Assembly: GCA_028288485.1 (NCBI GenBank)
Contig: JAQBNO010000078.1
Span: forward strand, 1 to 64,000
Source of the DNA: Segetibacter sp.
GTDB lineage: Bacteria; Bacteroidota; Bacteroidia; Chitinophagales; Chitinophagaceae
DNA: 64,000 bases
Direction: 5' to 3'
In this document: positions 10,095-20,635 of the stretch, one piece after another
Layout: each line of letters opens with the position of its first letter
Numbering within the stretch: the first letter of the stretch is position 1
Notes under the pieces: generated by a model
Told to the model about the DNA's origin: nothing
Seen by the model: only the letters and a program-made list of their open reading frames with translations
Databases searched by the model: none
Program-made: the position numbers and the translations under genes

Positions 10095-12017
10095 CTACAA
10101 CTTGCCATTCTTTATCTCCTCCACCACTCCGGGATCCAACAATGTCGTCGTATCGCCTAAGTTCTGCGTTTCACCCTCGGCTATTTTCCTTAGAATCCTT
10201 CTCATTATTTTGCCACTACGGGTTTTAGGTAAGCCGCTAACAAACTGAATTTTATCTGGCTTAGCAATAGCACCTATAATTCTTGTAACAGTTGCAAGGA
10301 TATTTTTCCTGATATGCGCCTCCGTATCCTCGTGACCATTATAAATAACATAGGCGTAGATTCCCTGTCCTTTTATGTCGTGCGGGTAACCAACAACTGC
10401 GCTTTCTACAACACCTGAATGCATGTTAATTGCATTTTCAACTTCTGCGGTTCCTATACGATGACCACTTACATTCAATACATCGTCTACCCTACCTGTT
10501 ATACGGTAAAAACCTTCTTCATCTTTTAGTGCTCCGTCGCCTGTAAAATATAATCCAGGGTAAGTTGTGAAATAAGTTTGACGGCATCTCTCGTGGTCTC
10601 CGTAAGTTGTTCTTAATATTCCTGGCCACGGAAACTTTATACATAAATTTCCGGACGTGATCTCCCCATCTGTTTGCGGAATTTCATTTCCTTTTTCGTC
10701 AACTAATACAGGCTGAATTCCGGGTAGTGGCAAGGTTGCCCATCCGGGCCTTGAAGGCGTAATTCCTGCTAAATTCGATATTAGTATACCACCGGTTTCG
10801 GTTTGCCACCAGGTGTCGACTACAGGGCATTTACCTTTACCAACTTTTTGCTCGTACCAGTGCCATGCTTCTTCATTTATCGGTTCTCCAACTGTTCCCA
10901 AAATTTTCAGACTCGATAAATCCCTGTTTTCGAGAGGAGTATCTCCAAAACCCATTAAGCTTCTTAATGCAGTTGGTGCTGTATAAAAAACATTCACTTT
11001 AAACTTGTCTATGATATCCCAAAATCTACCTGCATCAGGATAAGTAGGTATGCCTTCAAAAATGAGCGAACTTGCGCCGGCGCTTAATGGGCCATAAACA
11101 ATATAGCTGTGGCCGGTTATCCAGCCAATATCTGCAGTACAAAAATGAATGTCTCCCTGCTCGTACTGAAAAACATTTACAAAAGAGTAATTGGTAAAAA
11201 CCATATAACCGCCGCAGGTATGTACTACACCTTTAGGCTTGCCCGTGCTGCCGGAGGTATATAAAATAAAAAGCGGGTCTTCGGCATCCATTTCCTCCGC
11301 GGGAAAGTCATGCAAGCCCAAGGTCTCCACCTTTTTAAGTTCATCATCCAACCAAACGTCGCGGCCTTTGATCATGCTTACTGGTGTATGTGTACGGGTG
11401 TAAACAATCACTTTTTTCACAAACCTGATCCCTATTAAAGCATCGTCGATAATTCCTTTTAATGGAATGTCTTTCGCTCCCCTGAAAGCTCCGTCGCATG
11501 TTATTATATATTCGGCCTGTGCATCAATCAAACGGTCAGCAATACTTTGCGCACTGAACCCGCCGAAAATAACGCTATGAATAGCCCCTATACGTGCACA
11601 TGCCAAAACAGCAATGGCTAGTTCGGGTATCATGCCCATATAAATACAAATCCTGTCACCTTTCTTTACACCATTATTCTTCAACACATGCGCAAACATG
11701 CAAACCTTTTCGTATAGCTTTTTGTAGGTTATAACCCGGTGATGCTCTTCCGGGTCATTGGATTCCCAGATGATAGCGGGGGTATCACCTCTGGTTTCAA
11801 GGTGACGGTCAAGGCAATTTTCGGTGATGTTTAGTTTCGCGCCTTTAAACCATTCAATTTTTGGTTCGGTAAAATTCCAGTTTAAAACTTTGTCCCATTT
11901 TTTTCTCCATGCGAAATTTTCTGCAACTTCTTCCCAGAATCCTTCAGGGTCTTCTACACTTTTTTTATAAGCTAATTTGTAGTCATCAAAACTCGTAATC
12001 TGGTGAGGATATGGCAT
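10095..12017 (-). CDS. acs: Acetate--CoA ligase (acetyl-CoA synthetase)
   Basis: LFILYTSGSTGKPKGVVHT, GRVDDVLNVSGHRIGTAEVE, KTRSGKIMRRILR. Start trimmed to MPYPHQITSF because the ORF extension to 12140 runs into repeat sequence. Confidence 0.95.
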   Translation of the reverse strand: MPYPHQITSFDDYKLAYKKSVEDPEGFWEEVAENFAWRKKWDKVLNWNFTEPKIEWFKGAKLNITENCLDRHLETRGDTPAIIWESNDPEEHHRVITYKKLYEKVCMFAHVLKNNGVKKGDRICIYMGMIPELAIAVLACARIGAIHSVIFGGFSAQSIADRLIDAQAEYIITCDGAFRGAKDIPLKGIIDDALIGIRFVKKVIVYTRTHTPVSMIKGRDVWLDDELKKVETLGLHDFPAEEMDAEDPLFILYTSGSTGKPKGVVHTCGGYMVFTNYSFVNVFQYEQGDIHFCTADIGWITGHSYIVYGPLSAGASSLIFEGIPTYPDAGRFWDIIDKFKVNVFYTAPTALRSLMGFGDTPLENRDLSSLKILGTVGEPINEEAWHWYEQKVGKGKCPVVDTWWQTETGGILISNLAGITPSRPGWATLPLPGIQPVLVDEKGNEIPQTDGEITSGNLCIKFPWPGILRTTYGDHERCRQTYFTTYPGLYFTGDGALKDEEGFYRITGRVDDVLNVSGHRIGTAEVENAINMHSGVVESAVVGYPHDIKGQGIYAYVIYNGHEDTEAHIRKNILATVTRIIGAIAKPDKIQFVSGLPKTRSGKIMRRILRKIAEGETQNLGDTTTLLDPGVVEEIKNGKL

Positions 12018-12111
12018 AACAATAATTATGAATGAATGTAACAGCAAACCTAAGACAACTGAAATTACATGCAAAAGAATAATAGGAAAAGCTGAAACAA
12101 AAAGGGAAGTA

Positions 12112-12174
12112 ATTTTTGGTGACCGGCTTTTGCCTTCCATGGAGGCATCGTTGCGACGCTCCTTTTAACACTTG
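12112..12174 (-). repeat. Dispersed intergenic repeat, family 1 (overlaps the 5' extension of the acs ORF)
   Basis: Reverse complement GGAGCGTCGCAACGATGCCTCC...AAGCCGGTCACCAAAAATT. Confidence 0.6.
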
Positions 12175-12281
12175 AATAAAATAAGGAGCTAAAACAAGGT
12201 GCTGTTATAAAGAATTTACTACACCAGGTGTAGAATGACAAATAAGAAATTAAAATTTTTCACCTGGAATTAGCAGAATAA

Positions 12282-12518
12282 TTAGTACCTGAAATGCAAA
12301 TAAAATTCAGGGGGAGTTATCTCGTAGATCTTACATACGAGGAATAATCTAGTGTCTGTCAATTCTATCTTACCGTTCTCTAGCTTACTGTAATTCGCTA
12401 AAGAAATTTGCAACTCCTTTGCAACATATTCCGATTTTAAGTTTGCAAACTGCCTGTAGCACCGCAAAAGCCTGCCCACGTTTTTTCTGTTATGTTCCAA
12501 CCCTAATCTTTGATTCAT
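12282..12518 (-). CDS. Helix-turn-helix (XRE-like) transcriptional regulator
   Basis: NVGRLLRCYRQFANLKSEYVAKELQISLANYSKLENGKIELTDTRL fits an HTH_XRE fold. Start set at MNQRLGLEHN because the upstream ORF extension translates palindromes. Confidence 0.7.
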   Translation of the reverse strand: MNQRLGLEHNRKNVGRLLRCYRQFANLKSEYVAKELQISLANYSKLENGKIELTDTRLFLVCKIYEITPPEFYLHFRY

Positions 12519-12551
12519 AGCACAAAATTGACAGAAAGTTATAAAAAAAAC

Positions 12552-12587
12552 TTTCATTAAATGAAAATGAGGTTTCATTAAATGAAA
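12552..12587. promoter_or_regulatory. Twin palindromic operator (2 x TTTCATTAAATGAAA, 21 bp centre to centre)
   Basis: TTTCATTAAATGAAA at 12552-12566 and 12573-12587, upstream of the XRE gene. Confidence 0.7.
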
Positions 12588-12775
12588 GTTTCTCTTCCCG
12601 GGAAACGCCTTCACCGGAAAATAGATTTCTAAATTTACGCTAAAATGAACTAAGTGTTAGTTTAGTACGCGAAGTGGAAGACAAGAACTTGTTGGGTTTG
12701 TGCCTGTGGAATGGAGCATCTTCTTCAGCGTGAAAAAAAACTATAAGAAGTACTTTGTAGTATCAGTAATTACAA

Positions 12776-12905
12776 GATATGTCAATAACAGAATGATGAA
12801 AGGTATGCCTCATCAAAAAATTATGACATATCGAAAGTTTGGGGGTTATTAACCAATATTCAATTCCTTTGAAGAAAACAGTGCTCTTTATGAGCACTGT
12901 TTTGC
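12776..12905 (+). ncRNA. Candidate structured RNA with terminator (speculative)
   Basis: Nested stems GATATGTCA/TGACATATC and TGATGA/TCATCA, then AAAACAGTGCTC-TTTAT-GAGCACTGTTTT. No ORF ends at this terminator. Confidence 0.3.
12875..12905 (+). terminator. Intrinsic terminator-like hairpin
   Basis: AAAACAGTGCTC TTTAT GAGCACTGTTTT, a 12-bp perfect stem. Confidence 0.6.
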
Positions 12906-13058
12906 TTTCAGCCTTCTGCGTTTTGGCGCTATTAAATGCCCACCTTACTTAACAAAATTCTTCTCATTCGAAAAAATAATTTAGCGAAAACCGGTTCTTT
13001 CGATTTTGATAATTTTGTGGTATAAATCAAACTCCTATATTTATGCTTTGCCATTAAT

Positions 13059-14639
13059 ATGAACATTACAAACAACAACGAAAAAAAAGGTCTTGTCTCC
13101 ATTATTGCAGCCTCATCTTTGGGAACATTAATTGAATGGTACGACTTCTATATTTTCGGAAGTCTCGCAACAATCATATCGACCAAATTCTTTCCATCCG
13201 GCAACCAGACTGCCGCTTTATTAAGCACCCTTGCGACTTTTGCAGCAGGTTTTGTTGTACGACCCTTTGGTGCATTATTCTTTGGCCGGCTCGGTGACCT
13301 GATTGGTAGAAAATATACTTTTCTCGTAACACTTGTTATCATGGGTTTGTCAACCTTTTTGATTGGTTGTGTTCCTGCTTATGAAACAATTGGCTTTTTA
13401 GCGCCTGTCCTGGTACTGCTGCTTCGGCTGCTGCAGGGTCTTGCCCTGGGCGGCGAGTATGGCGGTGCTGCAACTTATGTAGCAGAACATTCGCCCGCTC
13501 ATCAGCGCGGCTTTTATACGTCGTGGATACAGACTACAGCAACTGCCGGCTTGTTCATTTCACTTTTTGTCATCATCATTACAAAAGGTTCAATGAACGA
13601 TGCCTCATTCAGCGAATGGGGATGGAGGGTTCCGTTCTGGATCTCGATATTGATGGTTGGAGTTTCTGTTTTAATACGGATGAAGATGCAGGAATCTCCC
13701 GTATTCGCAAAAGCAAAGGCGGAGGGAAAAACCTCTACAAACCCGTTAAAAGAAAGTTTTGGAAATAAATACAATTTCAAATTTGTTCTGCTTGCATTAT
13801 TCGGAGCAACCATGGGACAGGGAGTGGTTTGGTATACGGGCCAGTTTTATGCTTTAAGTTTTATACAGAGTACTTTAAACATCGACTTAACGCAGGCGAG
13901 CAAACTTATTATGTACGCCCTGGGGATGGGTACCCCTTTCTTTTTGGTATTTGGGGCTTTGTCTGATAAAATCGGCCGGAAATGGATCATGTTGATAGGG
14001 ATGTTGATTGCAATCTTTTCGTACCGCCCCATCTATTCGGCAATGCACGATGCGGGAAGTATAGAAAACAAACGCGAAGTACCTGCTAACGAGAGAATCG
14101 AAGTAACTGAAGTTGAAGATGCCACCAACAAAGCTCAAACTGTAAAAACCAGCGTTATTTCAAAAATCTATTCCGATGGAACTATTTTTAAAGAAACCAG
14201 GGAAGAAAGACTCACGGCAAATGTTAAAGAAGCAAATGGGCCGTCTAATGTAAAAATATCAAAGGCTGTAATTTTAGACAACAGCTCTTTCTGGAAATTA
14301 GTGTGGCTGGTATTTATACAGGTAATTTTTGTGACGATGGTGTATGGTCCTATTGCAGCATTTCTTGTCGAAATGTTTCCGGTAAAAATCCGGTATACCT
14401 CTATGTCGCTTCCATACCATATAGGTAATGGCATTTTTGGAGGGCTTTTGCCGGCAATAGCTACTTTTCTTGCCACAAAAGCAACGCAGGCAAATGAAGT
14501 TGCAGCAAAAGCGGGAACAAAACTGCCTTACGATAAGCCGTTTCTTGAAGGACTATGGTATCCCATTTTACTAGCCTCCGTTTGTTTTGTTATAGGGGCT
14601 TTATATATTAATGGAAAGGATAGAAGAGTAGATGATTAG
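13059..14639 (+). CDS. MFS transporter, MHS (metabolite:H+ symporter) family
   Basis: SSLGTLIEWYDFYIFGSLA, LLRLLQGLALGGEYGGAATYVAEHSP. Confidence 0.88.
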   Translation: MNITNNNEKKGLVSIIAASSLGTLIEWYDFYIFGSLATIISTKFFPSGNQTAALLSTLATFAAGFVVRPFGALFFGRLGDLIGRKYTFLVTLVIMGLSTFLIGCVPAYETIGFLAPVLVLLLRLLQGLALGGEYGGAATYVAEHSPAHQRGFYTSWIQTTATAGLFISLFVIIITKGSMNDASFSEWGWRVPFWISILMVGVSVLIRMKMQESPVFAKAKAEGKTSTNPLKESFGNKYNFKFVLLALFGATMGQGVVWYTGQFYALSFIQSTLNIDLTQASKLIMYALGMGTPFFLVFGALSDKIGRKWIMLIGMLIAIFSYRPIYSAMHDAGSIENKREVPANERIEVTEVEDATNKAQTVKTSVISKIYSDGTIFKETREERLTANVKEANGPSNVKISKAVILDNSSFWKLVWLVFIQVIFVTMVYGPIAAFLVEMFPVKIRYTSMSLPYHIGNGIFGGLLPAIATFLATKATQANEVAAKAGTKLPYDKPFLEGLWYPILLASVCFVIGALYINGKDRRVDD

Positions 14640-14670
14640 AAGAATGCTTTTTAACATTAAATGAAAAAAA

Positions 14671-14895
14671 ATGAACCTACTGCGTAGAATATTGGGAATT
14701 GTATGGATTGCTCTTGGAATAGCCGGAGGATATTACCTGATAATTAACCAAGCCATCCCCAAGTTTAACAGCGACAAAAGCGATGACTTGATTCCTGCTA
14801 TTATTTATGCTTTTATTTTGACTCCGATAATAGTAGGCGGATTATTGATTTTTGGAGCTTATGCATTGAAGGGAGAATATGATCAGAGTAAATAA
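14671..14895 (+). CDS. Small hypothetical membrane protein
   Basis: 74-aa ORF with two predicted TM segments. Confidence 0.6.
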   Translation: MNLLRRILGIVWIALGIAGGYYLIINQAIPKFNSDKSDDLIPAIIYAFILTPIIVGGLLIFGAYALKGEYDQSK

Positions 14896-15155
14896 GAAAA
14901 TTATTAATGGCTAACCACCCTCCTCAAATCATGTTGGCAGACAACCAGCCTTACATCTTTATCAGATGTACTTCTCCCCCGTACTTCTGCATCTAACGAT
15001 TTATAAAGTACCTGACAAAAGCGCCTATTTTGCGGCTGCTAATATTAAATAATCTACCTCTTTACCTTCATTATAAACTATTAAGCAGTAAGTTTGCCTT
15101 AATCATCATTTAAGTGTAACCCTTAAAACATGAATGAATTTTGTAACATCAGCTA

Positions 15156-15443
15156 ATGCTTTTAGAATTAATTGCCCGATATTATAAGCTTTTATGGTTT
15201 GCACTTGCTGCCATCGCCTTTTTGAAAATTATTCTTTCCTATGCTTTTCACGGCAAACTGGAAGGAGTAAATGGCGTTTTGTATGCTTTGTTTGTGTGGT
15301 ATAGCGAGGAAGAACAGGAAATGGAAGAATACAGTGGCAGACGTACCATGATGCGAATTCATAATATTGTTACTTTAACAATGTATGGAATGATTATGAT
15401 GATATTTGTGGCTTCCATACTTCCAAGGATCTTTGGAAGGTAG
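15156..15443 (+). CDS. Small hypothetical membrane protein
   Basis: 95-aa ORF with terminal TM segments, closely upstream of the ABC ATPase. Confidence 0.6.
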   Translation: MLLELIARYYKLLWFALAAIAFLKIILSYAFHGKLEGVNGVLYALFVWYSEEEQEMEEYSGRRTMMRIHNIVTLTMYGMIMMIFVASILPRIFGR

Positions 15444-15486
15444 TTTTCACACAGGTTAATCTACATTACTGTAAACAGCGATTTTA

Positions 15487-16401
15487 ATGTCAATAGTTGT
15501 TAATGAACTGGTGAAGGTATACGGCGAGCAAAAGGCGGTTAATAAAATATCCTTTTCAGTTCAGAAAGGAGAAATTGTAGGTTTCCTGGGTCCGAATGGT
15601 GCAGGTAAGTCAACAACGATGAAAATGATAACCGGCTATCTTTCCCCTGATAGCGGTATAGCCACTGTAAATGGCATAAATGTAACTGCAGACCCGATAA
15701 ATGCTAAACGAAATATCGGCTACCTACCTGAAGCCAATCCCTTGTACTTCGAGATGTACGTGAAAGAATACCTTGACTTTATTGCAGGAGTTCACGAGAT
15801 AAAAAACAAGAAACAGAAAATAAAGGATGTAATTGAACTTACAGGTCTTGGGGCAGAGCAAAAGAAAAAAATCAGCCAGTTATCTAAAGGATACAAGCAA
15901 AGAACAGGTCTTGCTGCCGCCCTCATTCATGATCCTGAAGTTTTAATTTTAGACGAACCTACCAGTGGACTTGATCCCAACCAAATTATCGAAATAAGAA
16001 ATGTAATAAAGGAACAGGGGAAAAACAAGACTGTTCTCTTCTCATCTCATATTTTACAGGAAGTGCAGGCAATTTGCGACCGGGTGATCATTATTAACAA
16101 AGGAATACTTGTAGCCGACGATAAACTGAGCAACCTGCAGCAACATCGAACTACCAACACAGTAAGAGTTTCTTTTAAAGAAGCACTGGAGCCGGAATGG
16201 CTGAAAAGATTGCGCGGTGTAAGCCGGGTAACTAAGCTCGACTCCTTTAGCTGGCAAATAGAAACTTCAGACGGCAATGAAGTAAAAAAGCAATTGCTGG
16301 AACTTAGTTTGCAACATAATCTTAATATCGTTTCTTTGCAATCCGAAGGAGGAAGCCTGGAAGAAATCTTCAGGACGCTAACAACGTCGAATAAAGAATA
16401 A
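15487..16401 (+). CDS. gldA: ABC transporter ATP-binding protein, GldA-like
   Basis: Walker A GPNGAGKSTT, LSKGYKQRTGLAAALIHDPEVLILDEPTSGLDP. The gliding-associated assignment is by similarity only. Confidence 0.75.
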   Translation: MSIVVNELVKVYGEQKAVNKISFSVQKGEIVGFLGPNGAGKSTTMKMITGYLSPDSGIATVNGINVTADPINAKRNIGYLPEANPLYFEMYVKEYLDFIAGVHEIKNKKQKIKDVIELTGLGAEQKKKISQLSKGYKQRTGLAAALIHDPEVLILDEPTSGLDPNQIIEIRNVIKEQGKNKTVLFSSHILQEVQAICDRVIIINKGILVADDKLSNLQQHRTTNTVRVSFKEALEPEWLKRLRGVSRVTKLDSFSWQIETSDGNEVKKQLLELSLQHNLNIVSLQSEGGSLEEIFRTLTTSNKE

Positions 16402-17775
<1,374 letters not shown>

Positions 17776-17791
17776 ATATGTTTTTAATTTC

Positions 17792-17836
17792 AATCGTTAG
17801 CTGTTTTATTTAACTTTATAGCTAACGATTTTTTTA
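17792..17836 (+). terminator. Rho-independent terminator of eno
   Basis: AATCGTTAGC-loop-GCTAACGATTTTTTT. Confidence 0.8.
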
Positions 17837-17849
17837 TTATTATTAATGA

Positions 17850-18176
17850 ATGATTAAACTTTCTGCTTTATTAAGGGTTTTCAGAAACAAATATTTAGTT
17901 TCAATAATAATATTTGTTGTCTGGGTCTCATTTTTCGACAGGAACGATCTTATTACTCAATGGGACAGGAAACAAGAGTTGAAAAAACTCGAAATAAGTA
18001 CCTCGTTCTACGAAAATGAAATTGCTAAAACAAAAAAGGATTTAACGGAGTTAAACAATAATCCGGCGGTGATGGAGAAGTTTGCCCGGGAAAAGTTTTA
18101 CCTTAAAAGACCAAATGAAGAGATTTTTGTAGTGGATGACAGCACGGAGGAAAAAAAATCGGCTTTTTTACAATAA
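17850..18176 (+). CDS. Septum formation initiator family protein (FtsB/DivIC-like)
   Basis: Short TM plus coiled coil; EKFAREKFYLKRPNEEIFVV. Confidence 0.8.
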   Translation: MIKLSALLRVFRNKYLVSIIIFVVWVSFFDRNDLITQWDRKQELKKLEISTSFYENEIAKTKKDLTELNNNPAVMEKFAREKFYLKRPNEEIFVVDDSTEEKKSAFLQ

Positions 18177-18242
18177 TATAGCCCTTAAGCCGTTTTTAAT
18201 ACCGAGAATAATTAATAACGGGAACAATCAAACTTCTTTAGC

Positions 18243-18473
18243 ATGCGAAACTATACGACCGAGGAGTTAATACAATTTTTGTATCGGGAGACTTCAGAAG
18301 AAAAGACAAGGGCTATTGAGAAGGCTGTACAAATGGATTGGTCGCTGCAGGAAAAATTGGAAGCTTTAAAAGATTCTAAGAGAGGATTAGACAGCATTGT
18401 TACAAGTCCGAGGCACCAGTCAGTTATGGCTATACTTAATTACGCAAGAACATCTGCAGAAGTAGAACAATAA
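18243..18473 (+). CDS. Conserved hypothetical protein
   Basis: 76-aa ORF, compactly placed between divIC-like and nth. Confidence 0.6.
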   Translation: MRNYTTEELIQFLYRETSEEKTRAIEKAVQMDWSLQEKLEALKDSKRGLDSIVTSPRHQSVMAILNYARTSAEVEQ

Positions 18474-18519
18474 CAAGGTATTTTCAAAAATTTGCTAACC
18501 CGTATCTTACTTTTAGTTT

Positions 18520-19179
18520 ATGACTAAGAAAATAAGATACGGGTTTGTTATTTCATATTTTCAGGAACATGCCCCTAATGCCGAAACAGAGCTAATTTTT
18601 GACAATACCTACGAGTTGCTTGTAGCCGTGGTCCTTTCGGCCCAGTGTACAGATAAGCGGGTAAATATGACTACACCACTGCTTTTCGAAAAGTTTCCGA
18701 ATGTGCAGTTACTAGCTGAAGCACAATACGACGACCTCTTTGCAATTATTAAAAGCATATCGTACCCGGGAAACAAAACCAGGCATTTAATTGGAATGGC
18801 AAAAATGCTGGTCGAAAAATTTAACGGGGAGATACCTTTAACTGTTGAAGAATTAATTCAATTGCCGGGAGTGGGCCGAAAAACAGCAAATGTTATTACA
18901 TCGGTGGTAGATAACCAGCCGAATATGGCAGTAGATACGCATGTTTTCAGGGTAGCGGCAAGAATTGGATTAACCAAGAATGCAAAAACCCCGCTTGCCG
19001 CTGAGATGCAATTGATAAAAAATTTACCTAAAGAACTTATATATATAGCCCATCACTGGCTTATATTACATGGAAGATATATTTGTGTCGCGCGAAAGCC
19101 AAAGTGTGAGGAATGTGGGCTAAAGCCTGTTTGTAAATACTACAAATTATTAACAGAAAAAGTTGAAAAAACACATTAA
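18520..19179 (+). CDS. nth: Endonuclease III
   Basis: LPGVGRKTANVI, AVDTHVFRVAARIGL, Fe-S cysteines CVARKPKCEECGLKPVC. Confidence 0.96.
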   Translation: MTKKIRYGFVISYFQEHAPNAETELIFDNTYELLVAVVLSAQCTDKRVNMTTPLLFEKFPNVQLLAEAQYDDLFAIIKSISYPGNKTRHLIGMAKMLVEKFNGEIPLTVEELIQLPGVGRKTANVITSVVDNQPNMAVDTHVFRVAARIGLTKNAKTPLAAEMQLIKNLPKELIYIAHHWLILHGRYICVARKPKCEECGLKPVCKYYKLLTEKVEKTH

Positions 19180-19221
19180 AATGCTTTTTTTTTCGTTAGA
19201 TGTAGAAATTATCTCAATATC

Positions 19222-20127
19222 ATGAAAACCAACAAACCATTATTCTTTTTACTATTATCAATTTGTTTTTCGACGAATATTTTTAGCCAGTACTATTATT
19301 ATAACGATGATTATTATGACAACGATATTGTTGTAGAAGTTGGCGCAGGCATAGGTGCAATGAATAGTGTAACTGATGTAGGGGGAGGCGATACCGAAAA
19401 AAGACATTATATTAATGAAATAAGGCGCTCAAATTTTAAAGTAAGCAACAGCATTTATGCAGGCCTAATGTATCAAAATTTTCTTGGAGCAAGACTAGAA
19501 GCAACCTGGGGAAACGTACAATCCGCTGACAACCAGGTAAAAGGGATATCAGGTAACCAGATTTCTATTGCCGCCAGAAATTTGAATTTCCGAAGCAGTA
19601 TTTTGGAAATAGCCTTAGTTACCGAGTTACATCCTTTGATGCTTTTGAACTATAAAGAGGCTCCTCCATTACTTTCACCTTATTTAACCGCTGGCGTAGG
19701 TTGGTTCTCTTTTAATCCACAAACTTTATACAAAGGAAGATGGATAGATTTAAAACCATTACACACCGAAGGGCAAGGTTTCCCCGAATACCCTACCATG
19801 CACGAGTATAGTCTTTCGGCTGTGAACATTCCAGCAGGTTTTGGCGTTCGCTACGAAGTGTCTTCTTTGTTCAATCTTAGGCTCGAATACGTTCACCGCT
19901 TTCTTTTTACCGATTACCTCGACGATGCAAGTAGTAAAAAGTATATTAATCCTGCCGCTTTTGCAAAGAACCTATCTCCCATTCAGGCTGCTTATGCACG
20001 TGCACTGCATAATCCGAGCACGAGCGGAAAAGTTCCTGCGAGAAGAGGTAACCCTAACAACAACGACTCTTATATGGCCTTCAGTTTTAAAATAGGGCTG
20101 GTATTGGGCCGCGAACGGGTTCATTAA
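19222..20127 (+). CDS. Outer-membrane beta-barrel-like protein (DUF6089-type)
   Basis: Signal peptide; VEVGAGIGAMNSVTDVGG, YLTAGVGWFSFNPQ. Confidence 0.7.
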   Translation: MKTNKPLFFLLLSICFSTNIFSQYYYYNDDYYDNDIVVEVGAGIGAMNSVTDVGGGDTEKRHYINEIRRSNFKVSNSIYAGLMYQNFLGARLEATWGNVQSADNQVKGISGNQISIAARNLNFRSSILEIALVTELHPLMLLNYKEAPPLLSPYLTAGVGWFSFNPQTLYKGRWIDLKPLHTEGQGFPEYPTMHEYSLSAVNIPAGFGVRYEVSSLFNLRLEYVHRFLFTDYLDDASSKKYINPAAFAKNLSPIQAAYARALHNPSTSGKVPARRGNPNNNDSYMAFSFKIGLVLGRERVH

Positions 20128-20196
20128 TTAAACTTTCTTATTTGCAAATATCAGTTCAAGTGGTGATCCCGTCGATCACCATTTTGCGTTATGCTG

Positions 20197-20254
20197 TTTT
20201 TGGGTGCCGGCATAATTACCGCTATGTATCTTTTCTTGCGTCGCACTCTTGTAC
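20197..20254 (-). repeat. Dispersed intergenic repeat, family 1
   Basis: Reverse complement GTACAAGAGTGCGACGCAAGAAAAGATACATAGCGGTAATTATGCCGGCACCCAAAAA. Confidence 0.75.
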
Positions 20255-20635
20255 TTTTGTCTCTGATTTCGGCCCGGTTGAAAAAACGTTTACCATTTGA
20301 TCTCCTGCAGCCAGATTTACCTCCATTTTTAAAACAACTGGCACAAACGATAAGGTACCTTACATTTATTACTGAATGTTTACCTTCAATAAAATTTTTG
20401 CATTCAGTTATTTCTATGACGTTTGTTGCGACTCTTAAAGGTTTTTCCTGGATACAGACTGTTGGAAATCGATAACCGCTTTTCTGACACCACACTTATT
20501 CACCGCGCTGAAACACGCAAACTTTTTCCGCCACCACCGCTTGAACGGGCGCAGCAACAATTGTGCAAACGAAGAGGTAACAGATGCCAAGAAATGACCA
20601 GGTATAAAAATTTAAATGAAAGTGCAGCCACTTAA

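Noticed and set aside
20151-20635. Small overlapping ORFs (114, 94 and 70 aa) in the spacer before the FUSC gene
   Set aside because: They run through a family 1 repeat on opposite strands and have no plausible ribosome-binding or family signal.
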